A program made the position numbers and the translations under genes. From JBNPEO01 sp050490315 (GTDB lineage Bacteria; Actinomycetota; Actinomycetes; Actinomycetales; Micrococcaceae), in contig NZ_JBNPEO010000010.1 of NCBI RefSeq assembly GCF_050490315.1, positions 1 through 64,000 on the forward strand: 64,000 nt of DNA. The letters are read 5' to 3'. Of this stretch, positions 17,501-26,632 are shown piece by piece (positions within the stretch are counted from its first letter, which is position 1; each line of letters opens with the position of its first letter). The notes under the pieces were generated by a model. The model was not told the DNA's origin and searched no databases. It saw only the letters and a list, made by a program, of their open reading frames with translations.

Positions 17501-18622
17501 GTGAAGACATTTCGCTTCGGCCGCCACGCGGCTCTCGCTGTAATTGCAGCCGGCGCACTCGCGCTCACCGCTTGCGGTTCGGACAACGCAACCGGCACCA
17601 CCCCCAGCAACGGCTCATCTGCTTCAGGTGCAGGTGTAAAGGGCACCCTGACCGGTATCGGCTCCTCTGCACAGGGTGCAGCCATGGACGCTTGGAAGAC
17701 CGCGTTTGCAGCTGCCAACCCGGGCGCAACCGTGCAGTACTCCCCGGATGGTTCCGGCGCAGGCCGTAAGGCAATCATTGACGGTTCTGCTCAGTTCGCT
17801 GGTTCTGATGCTTACCTCAAGGACACCGAGCTGGCAGACGCCAAGGCTAAGTGTGGTCCGGAAGGCGCAATTGACGTCCCGGTTTACATTTCCCCGATTG
17901 CTATTGCTTTCAACTTGCCTGATGTCAAGGAACTGAAGCTCGATGCTGACACCACCGCAAAGATCTTCCGCGGCAAAATTGCCAAGTGGAACGACCCGGC
18001 TATCGCAGCACTGAACCCGGGCGTGACCCTCCCGGACCTCAAGGTAACCCCGGTCAACCGCTCGGATGACTCTGGTACCACCAAGAACTTCACCGAATAC
18101 CTTTCCGCTGTAGCCTCGACTGTGTGGACGGACAAGGCCGACGGTGTATGGCCTGACTCTCTCAAGGGCGAGAACGCAAAGGGCACCTCCGGTGTTGTAA
18201 AGACTGTTACTGACACCCCCGGTGCAGTGACCTACGCTGATGACTCTGCAGTCTCCGGCAAGCTCGGTGTTGCTCAGATCAAGGTTGGCGAGAGCTTCGT
18301 AACCATCTCTGCCGAGGCTGCTGCAAAGGCAGTTGAGGTCAGCAAGCAGGCTGACGGCCGCGCCGCGAATGACCTTGCTATCAAGCTGGATCGCAAGACC
18401 ACCGAGGCTGACACCTACCCGATCGTTCTGGTGTCCTACCACGTACTCTGCACCACCTACGATTCCAAGGAAACCGCTGACCTGGTCAAGGCTTTCGAGA
18501 ACTACGTAGTTTCCGATGAGGGCCAGAACGCTGCTGCAGATGCTGCAAAGTCTGCACCGTTGTCCAAGTCGCTGCAGGAAAAGGCCAAGGCAGCAATCGC
18601 TACCGTCAAGGCCAAGGCATAA
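17501..18622 (+). CDS. pstS: phosphate ABC transporter substrate-binding lipoprotein PstS
   Basis: High-affinity phosphate receptor tethered outside the membrane. The signal peptide ends in a lipobox, LTAC, with Cys25 as the lipidated residue. The phosphate-contacting motifs are present: GIGSSAQGAAMDAW after the linker, SGAGRKAIIDGSAQFAGSDA, and NRSDDSGTTKNFTEYL. The 373-residue length is normal. Codon use is strongly biased towards preferred C/G-ending and GTT/GGT codons, consistent with high expression. It is first in the pstSCAB operon behind a PHO-box-like repeat. A hairpin separates it from pstC. Confidence 0.96.
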   Translation: MKTFRFGRHAALAVIAAGALALTACGSDNATGTTPSNGSSASGAGVKGTLTGIGSSAQGAAMDAWKTAFAAANPGATVQYSPDGSGAGRKAIIDGSAQFAGSDAYLKDTELADAKAKCGPEGAIDVPVYISPIAIAFNLPDVKELKLDADTTAKIFRGKIAKWNDPAIAALNPGVTLPDLKVTPVNRSDDSGTTKNFTEYLSAVASTVWTDKADGVWPDSLKGENAKGTSGVVKTVTDTPGAVTYADDSAVSGKLGVAQIKVGESFVTISAEAAAKAVEVSKQADGRAANDLAIKLDRKTTEADTYPIVLVSYHVLCTTYDSKETADLVKAFENYVVSDEGQNAAADAAKSAPLSKSLQEKAKAAIATVKAKA

Positions 18623-18639
18623 TCAACACTTGAGTAACC

Positions 18640-18695
18640 GGTTCCCCGTCTCCTGCTACCCGGCAATTAGTCGCCTGTGGCAGGGGCGGGGAACC
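18640..18695 (+). terminator. hairpin between pstS and pstC, probable attenuator
   Basis: Arms 18640-18656 (GGTTCCCCGTCTCCTGC) and 18680-18695 (GCAGGGGCGGGGAACC) pair with one or two mismatches. No run of T follows. Such hairpins after substrate-binding-protein genes usually stabilise the upstream message or reduce read-through, giving more PstS than PstCAB. Confidence 0.6.
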
Positions 18696-18772
18696 TCCCC
18701 ATGTGGGACCATGCTTGAAAAGGACATCCCGGCAATCGCCGGTTATTCTCCTCGAACGGGAAGGGTCGTGAA

Positions 18773-19705
18773 GTGACCACCACCACACTGACCAACTCCA
18801 CGGCCGCAGGGCGTGCCGGGGACAAGGTCTTCTCCGGGGCCACCTTGGCCGCGGGTATTTTGATTCTTGCAGTCCTGTTCGGGGTGGCACTGTTTCTGGT
18901 AGTCCAAGCCGTTCCGGCCTTGTTCGCCAATCCTGCAGACATTCAGGGTGGCCAAGGCTTCTGGGCTTACATTTGGCCGATTGTTATCGGTACCTTGATC
19001 GCCGCCATCATCGCGCTGGTCATCGCAACCCCGATTGCCATCGGCGTCGCGCTCTTTATTTCTCACTTTGCTCCCCGCCGGCTCGCCTCCGGACTGGGAT
19101 ACGTTATCGACTTGCTCGCGGCTATTCCCTCGGTGGTTTACGGCGCCTGGGGTGCAGCGTTTCTGTCTAGGGAAATTTCCCCGGCCTATGGATGGCTGGC
19201 AGAAAACATGGGCTGGCTGCCGATCTTCCAAGGACCCGCCTCGGCCACTGGTAAAACCATTCTGACCGCGGGCATCGTCCTCGCCGTGATGGTTCTGCCC
19301 ATCATTACCTCGATGACTCGAGAAATTTTCCTCCAGACGCCCAAGCTGCATGAAGAAGCAGCCCTCGCTTTAGGTGCTACGCGCTGGGAAATGATCAAAA
19401 TGGCGGTGCTGCCCTTTGGCCGCCCCGGAATCATCAGCGCAGTCATGCTGGGCCTGGGCCGTGCCCTTGGTGAGACCATGGCCGTTGCATTGGTGCTCTC
19501 CTCCGGTGCACTTACCGCGAGCCTGATCCAATCCGGTAACCAAACGATTGCCGCTGAAATTGCCTTGAACTTCCCGGAAGCGGGCGGTATCAAGGTCAAC
19601 ACACTGATCGCTGCGGGCCTGGTCCTCTTTGTGATCACTCTCGGCGTGAACATGATCGCTCGCTGGATTATCACCCGGCACAAAGAATTCTCGGGAGCTA
19701 ACTAA
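18773..19705 (+). CDS. pstC: phosphate ABC transporter permease PstC
   Basis: One of the two membrane subunits of the phosphate importer. Six membrane helices are visible, the first at about 25-50. The ABC-permease EAA loop reads HEEAALALGATRWEMIKMAVLPFGRPGI, contacting PstB. Translation starts at GTG 18773, with AAGGG 8 bases upstream. The 310-residue length is typical. Its stop is followed directly by the pstA start, so the two are coupled. Confidence 0.95.
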   Translation: MTTTTLTNSTAAGRAGDKVFSGATLAAGILILAVLFGVALFLVVQAVPALFANPADIQGGQGFWAYIWPIVIGTLIAAIIALVIATPIAIGVALFISHFAPRRLASGLGYVIDLLAAIPSVVYGAWGAAFLSREISPAYGWLAENMGWLPIFQGPASATGKTILTAGIVLAVMVLPIITSMTREIFLQTPKLHEEAALALGATRWEMIKMAVLPFGRPGIISAVMLGLGRALGETMAVALVLSSGALTASLIQSGNQTIAAEIALNFPEAGGIKVNTLIAAGLVLFVITLGVNMIARWIITRHKEFSGAN

Positions 19706-20815
19706 ATGAGCACCACACTCACCACTGGGCGGAAACGATCGGCCCTGACCAAGGGCCAGTTGCCCAAGTACGCTCCTTGGATTGTCTTGGCAGCGGCAGT
19801 GATTGTTTCGGCTGCGATCTTGGCACTGATTGGTTTCAACGCTTTCGGGTGGGGTGTTGTTGCCGCCATCTTGTTCACCATTGGTTTGGTGTCTTGGAGT
19901 GCAGCAGTTGAGGGCTCACGTAAAGCGAAAGACCGTTTGGCCACCTGCTTGGTTTACGGCTCATTCTTGATTGCCCTCTTGCCGCTGGTTTCGGTTATCT
20001 GGACCGTTTTGGTCAATGGTATTCCGGGGCTTCTTACACCGGGCTTTTTGGGCACCTCCATGAACGGTGTGACCGGAGCGTCGGACAACAAGGCTGTTGA
20101 GAACGGAACTAAGGTTCTGGGCGGTGTTTACCACGCGCTTTTGGGTACCGTGCAGATCACTCTTCTGGCCACCATCATTTCCGTGCCGGTTGGCTTGCTC
20201 ACCGCGATCTACCTGGTGGAATACGGCAACGATAAAGTCTTGGCCCGCACCATCACCTTCTTTGTTGATGTGATGACCGGTATCCCCTCGATCGTGGCCG
20301 GTTTGTTCGCCGCAGCCTTCTTCTTCGCCGTAGTGGGGCCGGGCACCAAAACCGGCGCCGTTGCCGCCGTCGCACTTTCGGTGTTGATGATCCCAGTAGT
20401 GGTGCGCTCCAGTGAGGAAATGCTCAAGATCGTCCCCAACGAGCTCCGCGAGGCGGCGTACGCGCTCGGTGTTCGTAAATGGCGCACCATTCTCAAGGTG
20501 GTTATTCCGACGGCGATCTCAGGTATCGCATCTGGCGTCACCTTGGCGATTGCTCGCGTTATTGGTGAGACCGCCCCGATTCTGGTCACCGCGGGATTTG
20601 CAACGAGCATCAACAACAACGTTTTTGGTGGTTGGATGGCTTCGCTGCCTACCTTCATCTACACCCAAATCTTGAACCCCACGTCACCGTCTAACCCGGG
20701 GCCTTCGGATCAGCGCGCTTGGGGTGCGGCCTTGGTGCTTATCCTGTTGGTAATGATCTTGAACCTTGCCGCACGGTTGATTGCCCGAATGTTTGCTCCT
20801 AAGACCGGCCGCTGA
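19706..20815 (+). CDS. pstA: phosphate ABC transporter permease PstA
   Basis: Second membrane subunit of the importer. It has two extra N-terminal helices (about residues 22-70) before the six-helix permease core, the usual actinobacterial form of about 370 residues. The EAA loop is LREAAYALGVRKWRTILKVVIPTAISGI and the region AGLFAAAFFFAVVG lies in the core. The ATG directly abuts the pstC stop codon. Confidence 0.95.
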   Translation: MSTTLTTGRKRSALTKGQLPKYAPWIVLAAAVIVSAAILALIGFNAFGWGVVAAILFTIGLVSWSAAVEGSRKAKDRLATCLVYGSFLIALLPLVSVIWTVLVNGIPGLLTPGFLGTSMNGVTGASDNKAVENGTKVLGGVYHALLGTVQITLLATIISVPVGLLTAIYLVEYGNDKVLARTITFFVDVMTGIPSIVAGLFAAAFFFAVVGPGTKTGAVAAVALSVLMIPVVVRSSEEMLKIVPNELREAAYALGVRKWRTILKVVIPTAISGIASGVTLAIARVIGETAPILVTAGFATSINNNVFGGWMASLPTFIYTQILNPTSPSNPGPSDQRAWGAALVLILLVMILNLAARLIARMFAPKTGR

Positions 20816-20865
20816 GCTGGTTTCCCAACATCTTTTTGCAGACCTCCAGTTAGTGAAGGAACTCC

Positions 20866-21645
20866 ATGTCTAAGCGCATCGACGTCAAGGACTTGAACGT
20901 CTACTACGGCAAATTCTTGGCCGTTGAAGACGTCAACATCAACATTGAGGCTAAGTCCGTTACGGCTTTTATTGGCCCTTCGGGCTGCGGTAAGTCCACC
21001 TTTTTGCGCACCTTGAACCGTATGCACGAGGTGATCCCGGGCGCGCGTGTTGAGGGTGAGGTCCTCCTTGACGGGGACAACCTCTACGGCCCTGGTGTTG
21101 ACCCGGTAACGGTCCGCACGCAGATTGGTATGGTCTTCCAGCGTCCTAACCCGTTCCCCACCATGTCCATCCGTGACAACGTGCTGGCCGGTGTGAAGCT
21201 GAACAACCAGCGCATTTCCAAGGGTGCTGCTGACGCGTTGGTGGAGAAGTCATTGCGCGGGGCTAACCTCTGGAATGAAGTCAAGGACCGTTTGGAGAAG
21301 CCCGGTTCTGGCCTCTCAGGTGGTCAGCAGCAGCGACTGTGCATTGCCCGCGCCATCGCCGTGGAACCTCAGGTCATCCTGATGGATGAGCCTTGCTCGG
21401 CGCTTGACCCGATCTCCACATTGGCCGTTGAGGACCTCATCAACGAGCTCAAGGATCAGTACACAGTGGTGATCGTGACTCACAACATGCAGCAGGCAGC
21501 TCGTGTTTCTGACAAGACCGCGTTCTTCAACATCGCTGGCACCGGTAAGCCCGGCAAGCTGATTGAGTTCGCTGAGACGTCCACTATCTTCAATAACCCT
21601 TCCCAGAAGGCCACCGAAGATTACGTTTCTGGCCGCTTCGGATAA
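20866..21645 (+). CDS. pstB: phosphate ABC transporter ATP-binding protein PstB
   Basis: ATPase that powers phosphate import. Walker A is GPSGCGKSTF near residue 33, the signature is LSGGQQQRLC, Walker B is VILMDEPCSALDP and the switch His is in VIVTHNMQQAARVSD. The 259-residue length is typical. AAGGA lies 6 bases before the ATG. It is last in the operon and is followed by a strong hairpin terminator; no phoU gene follows here. Confidence 0.97.
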   Translation: MSKRIDVKDLNVYYGKFLAVEDVNINIEAKSVTAFIGPSGCGKSTFLRTLNRMHEVIPGARVEGEVLLDGDNLYGPGVDPVTVRTQIGMVFQRPNPFPTMSIRDNVLAGVKLNNQRISKGAADALVEKSLRGANLWNEVKDRLEKPGSGLSGGQQQRLCIARAIAVEPQVILMDEPCSALDPISTLAVEDLINELKDQYTVVIVTHNMQQAARVSDKTAFFNIAGTGKPGKLIEFAETSTIFNNPSQKATEDYVSGRFG

Positions 21646-21687
21646 ACCGCCCAGCGCCAAAGCAACCCCAGCTGTAACTCAGCCCGA

Positions 21688-21732
21688 GTACGACGTCGGC
21701 CCGCACCTCATAGGTGCGGGCCGACGTCGTAC
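21688..21732. terminator. strong terminator after the pst operon
   Basis: Perfect 21-base arms (21688-21708 and 21712-21732) with a 3-base loop, followed by GTGTTTAA. It serves convergent pstB and tctA and can end both transcripts. Confidence 0.85.
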
Positions 21733-21744
21733 GTGTTTAAGGTT

Positions 21745-23271
21745 TCAGCCGATAGTGGTTCCGCTAGGCGATTGCGAGCCGGTTGCGAGCCGTTTGCGCT
21801 GGATCAGACGGACTACAAACGGCGCCGCCAAGAGCAGTGCCACAAGAGCGTAAACCACCACTGCCACGGGCTCGTTGAAGAGCCCGGCCGGATCGCCCGC
21901 GCTCAACTGCAACGCCTTACGTAATTGACTTTCGATCCGTGGGCCCAAGATGAGGCCGATAATCAGGGGCAGCACGGGGAGCCCAAAGCGTCGCATGGCG
22001 AAACCGAGAGCACCCAATACCAGCAAGATCATCAGGTCAAAGGCCTGGAGGTTCACGGCGTAGGCGCCTAGGGTGGCGAAGAACAAGATCCCTGCATAGA
22101 GGTACGGGCGCGGGATTTGGAGCAACTTTGCCCACAACGGTGCCATGGGCAAATTGATCAGCAGCAGCAAGGTGTTGCCAATAAAGAGGCTCGCGATCAG
22201 GCCCCAGACCAACACCGGTTCGTTTTCAAAAAGGAGCGGGCCGGGCTGGATGCCAAATTGCACCAGGGCTGCGAGCATCACTGCCGCTGTGGCGTTGGTG
22301 GGTAGGCCAAGCGCCAAGAGAGGTGTCAAGGTGCCAGCGGCTGAAGCGTTATTTGCTGCTTCCGGGCCGGCCACACCTTCAATAGCGCCGTGGCCGAATT
22401 CTTCCTTGTGTTTGCTGAGTTTTTTCTCCACCACGTAGGAGAGGAAGGTGGGAACCTCCGCGCCGCCAGCCGGCATGGCGCCGAACGGGAAGCCCAGCGC
22501 GGTTCCGCGTAGCCACGGCTTCCAGGAACGTTTCCAGTCCTCTTTGCCCATCCAGGGTTGGCCCACAGGGATGGTGGTGGTTTGTTTGCGGCGCAAGTGC
22601 GCGGCAATCCACAGCGCTTCCCCCACGGCGAAGATGGCAACGGCCACCACCACAATGTCGATCCCGTCGCTCAGTAGGGGGATGCCAAATACCAAGCGCT
22701 GCTGCCCGGTCACCGGGTCCATGCCAATCAGACCGATTGCCAGGCCAAGGCCGAGCGAGGCGAATCCGCGGATCTTTGACGAACCCAGCACGGCTGTCAC
22801 GGTGAGCAGGCCCAGAATCATGATGGCGAGGTAGCTGGAGGGGCCCAAGCTGACGGCGAACTTCACCACAAAGGGTGCACACACGGCCAGCAGTGCCGTG
22901 CCGATGGTGCCTGCAACAAATGAACCGATCGCGGCTGTTGCAAGCGCCTGAGCGGCACGGCCCGCCTTGGCCATTTTGTGGCCCTCGATCGCTGTGATCA
23001 CGGTGGATGATTCGCCGGGGGTGTTCAGCAGGATGGACGTGGTGGAGCCACCGTACATACCGCCGTAGTAGATGCCAGCAAACATAATCAGTGCGCTAGT
23101 GGGCCCCAAGGTGTACGTCACGGGCAGCAGTAGTGCCACGGCCATGGCCGGACCAATGCCGGGCAGAACACCAACTGCTGTACCCAACAGCACGCCAATG
23201 CAGGCGTACATAAGGTTCATGGGGGTCAGAGCCGTTGCGAAGCCCTGCATCAGGAGGTTAAAAGTGTCCAT
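21745..23271 (-). CDS. tctA: tripartite tricarboxylate transporter large permease TctA
   Basis: Large membrane subunit of a secondary, binding-protein-dependent carboxylate importer. The 508-residue protein has about twelve hydrophobic helices and typical TctA segments: GVLLGTAVGVLPGIGPAMA at the N-terminus, GGMYGGSTTSILLNTPGE and the matching second-half motif ANNASAAGTLTPLLALGLPTNA. It is last in tctC-tctB-tctA; only one base separates it from tctB. The C-terminus (KRLATGSQSPSG) is soluble. The substrate (citrate or another tri- or dicarboxylate) cannot be fixed from sequence. Confidence 0.93.
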   Translation of the reverse strand: MDTFNLLMQGFATALTPMNLMYACIGVLLGTAVGVLPGIGPAMAVALLLPVTYTLGPTSALIMFAGIYYGGMYGGSTTSILLNTPGESSTVITAIEGHKMAKAGRAAQALATAAIGSFVAGTIGTALLAVCAPFVVKFAVSLGPSSYLAIMILGLLTVTAVLGSSKIRGFASLGLGLAIGLIGMDPVTGQQRLVFGIPLLSDGIDIVVVAVAIFAVGEALWIAAHLRRKQTTTIPVGQPWMGKEDWKRSWKPWLRGTALGFPFGAMPAGGAEVPTFLSYVVEKKLSKHKEEFGHGAIEGVAGPEAANNASAAGTLTPLLALGLPTNATAAVMLAALVQFGIQPGPLLFENEPVLVWGLIASLFIGNTLLLLINLPMAPLWAKLLQIPRPYLYAGILFFATLGAYAVNLQAFDLMILLVLGALGFAMRRFGLPVLPLIIGLILGPRIESQLRKALQLSAGDPAGLFNEPVAVVVYALVALLLAAPFVVRLIQRKRLATGSQSPSGTTIG

Positions 23272-23272
23272 G

Positions 23273-23788
23273 TTAGAGAATTCCCGCCAAAATACCGGCA
23301 GGCAGTTTGATGCCTAGGCCGAAGTAGAAACCGTAGTAAGTTCCAAGCGCCAAAACTACCGAGACGATCGCGTCGCGGAGGTAGTGCCGGCTGCCGAGTG
23401 CCCAAACGCTGCAGTAGAAAAGCAGGGTTCCGGAAATAACCCAACCGGCAACGTCAATCAGCAGAATGTTCAGAACGAAGGCACCCACCAGCGGAAGTAC
23501 TGTTTTCCAGTCTGTGGGGTGGCTGAGGGCAACGTCCTCGCCCTCTTCTGCCTGACCTGCGCCGCCGCGAAGTACGTTCACTGTCAGGGCTACCGCGGTA
23601 ATTAGCAGGAGCGCGCCGATGATCAACGGCATGGTGCGCGGACCTACGGGGTCCGATTGTGAGTAGGGGACAACAATGCGGGAGGCGTCTACTAGGACTA
23701 CGGCGCCAACCGCGCCGAGCAGGGCGGCAATGCCCAGCTCGGCGCGGTTTTTGACCCGGGAAGTCCCGGTCTGGGCTTGCTCGGTCAC
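23273..23788 (-). CDS. tctB: tripartite tricarboxylate transporter small permease TctB
   Basis: Small membrane subunit that pairs with TctA. At 171 residues with four hydrophobic helices it fits the poorly conserved TctB family. The segment SDPVGPRTMPLIIGALLLITAVAL, with the family's GPRxxP-like turn, supports the call. The start is GTG 23788, overlapping the tctC stop in a GTGA, so translation is probably coupled. Confidence 0.88.
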   Translation of the reverse strand: MTEQAQTGTSRVKNRAELGIAALLGAVGAVVLVDASRIVVPYSQSDPVGPRTMPLIIGALLLITAVALTVNVLRGGAGQAEEGEDVALSHPTDWKTVLPLVGAFVLNILLIDVAGWVISGTLLFYCSVWALGSRHYLRDAIVSVVLALGTYYGFYFGLGIKLPAGILAGIL

Positions 23789-24798
23789 GCGAGACCCAAC
23801 TGCGACAGCACGTCAGCTACGCGCTTGTCTTGGTCCGTGAGGAAGGTCTTGAACTCGTCGCCGGTGATAAAAGCATCGGTCCAGCCGTGGTCCTTAAGAG
23901 CCTTCTTCCATTCTTCGCTGCCGTGCATCTTGGTCAGTGCAGCAACAATGTTGGCTTGGTCAGCTTCGGAAACACCTGGAGGGGCCACAATGCCGCGCCA
24001 GTTGCTAAATTCCAGATCAATCTTGGATTCTTTCAGCGTGGGAGCGTCAACGCCCTCGAGCCGCTCGGCACCACTGGTTGCCAGAACGCGGATCTGACCG
24101 GTCTTGATCTGCTGGATGTATTCGCCAGCACCGGATGCTGCGAAGCCCAGCTTGTTGCCCAGAATGGCCGGCAGCAGGTCTCCACCGCCGTCGAAGGAAA
24201 CGAAGTTAACATTCTTGGGCTCAATACCCACTGCCTGTGCAAGCTGCATGGGGAGCAAGTGGTCAGGACCGCCAGCGCTGGATCCGCCGCCAACTGAGAT
24301 CTTTTTGGGATCGGCTTTCCACGCGGTGACCAGGTCATCGATGGTTTTGTAAGGCGAGTCCTTGGAAACCATGATGGCGCCAGGCTCTTGGATGAGGCGG
24401 GCCAAGGGGGTGGTGTCAGTCAGTTTGGCCTCGGACTTGTTGGTGTAGCTGGCGCCAACCACGCCCAAGCCCATCAGCATGGTGAGGTCTTTGTTGCCCT
24501 TTTCATTCACCAAACGGGCCAAGCCCACTGTTCCGCCAGCGCCGGCAAGGTTGAATACCTCGGTGTTGGTGGCGGTTTTGGTGTCATTCATAACCTTGGC
24601 TGCGGTGCGTGCGGTGGTGTCATATCCGCCACCTGCCGTGTTGGGAACCATAATCCGCAGTCCGGTCAAGGGGCCGGAGCTGGATCCTGCGGAGTTTTCG
24701 GTTTTAGCTCCGGTTCCGCTGGTAGCGCCACATCCGGTGGCTGCAATCATTAGGCCTGCAGCGACGGCAATGGCGCGCAGTGCTTTCGATCGACGCAT
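23785..24798 (-). CDS. tctC: tripartite tricarboxylate transporter substrate-binding lipoprotein TctC
   Basis: Extracytoplasmic receptor of the Tct importer. The signal peptide ends in a lipobox with Cys23 (ATGC). The Bug/TctC features follow: LRIMVPNTAGGGYDTTAR near residue 47, the region NLAGAGGTVGLARL and SVGGGSSAGGPDHLLPMQLA. The 337-residue length is normal. AGAGGA precedes the ATG. It is first in its operon and divergent from a two-component system that probably senses the same substrate and controls it. Confidence 0.93.
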   Translation of the reverse strand: MRRSKALRAIAVAAGLMIAATGCGATSGTGAKTENSAGSSSGPLTGLRIMVPNTAGGGYDTTARTAAKVMNDTKTATNTEVFNLAGAGGTVGLARLVNEKGNKDLTMLMGLGVVGASYTNKSEAKLTDTTPLARLIQEPGAIMVSKDSPYKTIDDLVTAWKADPKKISVGGGSSAGGPDHLLPMQLAQAVGIEPKNVNFVSFDGGGDLLPAILGNKLGFAASGAGEYIQQIKTGQIRVLATSGAERLEGVDAPTLKESKIDLEFSNWRGIVAPPGVSEADQANIVAALTKMHGSEEWKKALKDHGWTDAFITGDEFKTFLTDQDKRVADVLSQLGLA

Positions 24799-24967
24799 TT
24801 GTTCCTCTTCTCATCTTTGGTGGGAGTGGAATAACCGTAAGGGGGAAAGTGACATGGCTCACCTTTGTGTTCTCAAAGATTGTTTTGTTCATTGTGGTCA
24901 CGCCTGGAACGCCCTAGGAGGGTACACAACTGGCTCATAATGAATGAGACCAAAAGAAGGACGTCCC
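24799..24967. promoter_or_regulatory. divergent control region between tctC and the sensor kinase
   Basis: A gap of about 170 bases contains the promoters for the transporter (minus) and two-component genes (plus). It is locally AT-richer around 24866-24890, a plausible site for response-regulator binding. I see no clear repeat or hairpin. Confidence 0.45.
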
Positions 24968-26632
24968 GTGCCCACCGTTGTGCCGAGCCGCAATCCACTG
25001 TTGCCAAAGCGCCGCCGCTTATCCCTTGCTGGGCAGTACCTGGCCTTGCAGTTGCTGATTGTTCTTGCCGTGCTTGTGGGCGTTATTGCCATTTCCTTGC
25101 TGCAATCAGCTGCCACCTTTGAACGTGTTGAGGGGCGCCGCGCACTTTCCGCCGCCGAGAACCTCGCCGCTAACCCTACGGTGCGCGCGCTTATCCCCAC
25201 GGCCCAGCCCCGCCACGGTGCCGCACTGCCGTCACTCGCGGAGTCCGCCAGGACAGTTTCCGGCTCAAGCATTGTGGAGCTAGCAACCGCCAGGGGAATA
25301 GTTTTGACCTCGCAAAACCCGCTGGATATTGACTTGCCACTGCCGTTGGGTAGAAGCGATGTACTGCAGGGCCGGTCCTGGACGGGAACCGTGGAGATGG
25401 ACGGGGACACGGTCTTGGTGGCTCACGTACCAGTACTCGACGACGACGGAAAGACGGTGGGGATTGTCGCCGTCGGACGTGAATATCCTTCCCTGTGGCA
25501 ACGTTTAGGTGACACGGTCCCGGACCTGTTGGTGTATTTAGGTGTCTCGCTCGCGCTTGGCGCGGCGGGTTCATTGCTGCTGTCACGCCGGGTGAAGCGC
25601 CAAACTCTGGGCTTGGAACCGGAAGAAATCGCCGGGCTGGTGGAGCATCGCGAAGCTATTCTGCACGGGGTGAAGGAGGGCGTAATCGCCCTGGACCAGC
25701 AAGAGCGCGTCACAGTAGCTAACGAGAGCGCCAGAGAATTTTTGGGTCTACCACAAGAGTGCGTGGGCCACACTTTGGATGAGCTGGGCGTGGATCAGCA
25801 CTTGCGCGCGGACCTCACCACCGAACAGCCCGACGCCGACCGGCTGGTTTTGGCGGGCGAGCGGCTATTGGTGTTGAACCGCAAACCAGTGAGCAGTAGG
25901 GGCAAAGTGATCGGTTCGGTCACCACACTGCGCGACCGAACAGAACTTTCCACGCTTGAACGCGAGCTGGGCCGCAACCGCAGCGCCACCGACACACTCC
26001 GCGCCCAAACCCACGAATTCGCCAATCAGCTGCACACGATTTCCGGGCTCATCCAGTTGGGTGAATTTGATGAAGTGGTGCATTTTGTGGACGGTGTGAG
26101 CCGGAACGGGATCTCGGATCAGATCACCTTACGGATCAAGGACCCGGCGCTCGCAGCCCTCCTGATTGCCAAAAACAGTCTTGCTGGGGAGCGGAATGTT
26201 GAACTTCGATTAGAGCCATCTTCGGCGTTGGGCCGTGTGGACGAGGGGCTGTCTTTGGACCTGACCACCGTTGCAGGGAATCTGGTGGATAACGCGGTAG
26301 ATGCGGTAGCCAGTACACGGGGTGCCACTGTGGTTGTGACCATCGTGGAGGACAAAGAATGGGTGACTGTGAAAGTTCGGGACTCGGGGATGGGCGTGGA
26401 AACTGAACGAATTGAAGACATTTTCCGCCGTGGTTACAGCACCAAAACAGTTGCTGGAGAAGGCGCCGGCGAGGGTGGGCGTGGTTTTGGCCTGGCGCTA
26501 ACCCGGTTGGTGTGCCGCCGGCGAGGCGGGAGTGTTGAGGTGGTCAACGATCATGGTGCCGTGTTCACCGCAACGCTGCGTAAAAGCATGACCGTTAGCG
26601 GCGCCGAGTGGGAAGGTTCGGGGGAAGAGTGA
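24968..26632 (+). CDS. CitA/DcuS-type sensor histidine kinase
   Basis: Membrane sensor for an external carboxylate. The first membrane helix at about 18-40 is followed by a periplasmic-type sensor (Cache/PDC) domain of roughly 130 residues. The second membrane helix lies near 180-200. A PAS domain comes next (HREAILHGVKEGVIALDQ). The phospho-acceptor box is THEFANQLHTISG, the short form with His in HEFAN, and the ATPase domain has NLVDNAVDAV, DSGMGV and GGRGFGLAL. GTG 24968 is preferred, because AAGGA ends 7 bases before it. It overlaps the regulator gene by 4 bases. Control of the divergent tctCBA is inferred from position. Confidence 0.9.
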   Translation: MPTVVPSRNPLLPKRRRLSLAGQYLALQLLIVLAVLVGVIAISLLQSAATFERVEGRRALSAAENLAANPTVRALIPTAQPRHGAALPSLAESARTVSGSSIVELATARGIVLTSQNPLDIDLPLPLGRSDVLQGRSWTGTVEMDGDTVLVAHVPVLDDDGKTVGIVAVGREYPSLWQRLGDTVPDLLVYLGVSLALGAAGSLLLSRRVKRQTLGLEPEEIAGLVEHREAILHGVKEGVIALDQQERVTVANESAREFLGLPQECVGHTLDELGVDQHLRADLTTEQPDADRLVLAGERLLVLNRKPVSSRGKVIGSVTTLRDRTELSTLERELGRNRSATDTLRAQTHEFANQLHTISGLIQLGEFDEVVHFVDGVSRNGISDQITLRIKDPALAALLIAKNSLAGERNVELRLEPSSALGRVDEGLSLDLTTVAGNLVDNAVDAVASTRGATVVVTIVEDKEWVTVKVRDSGMGVETERIEDIFRRGYSTKTVAGEGAGEGGRGFGLALTRLVCRRRGGSVEVVNDHGAVFTATLRKSMTVSGAEWEGSGEE

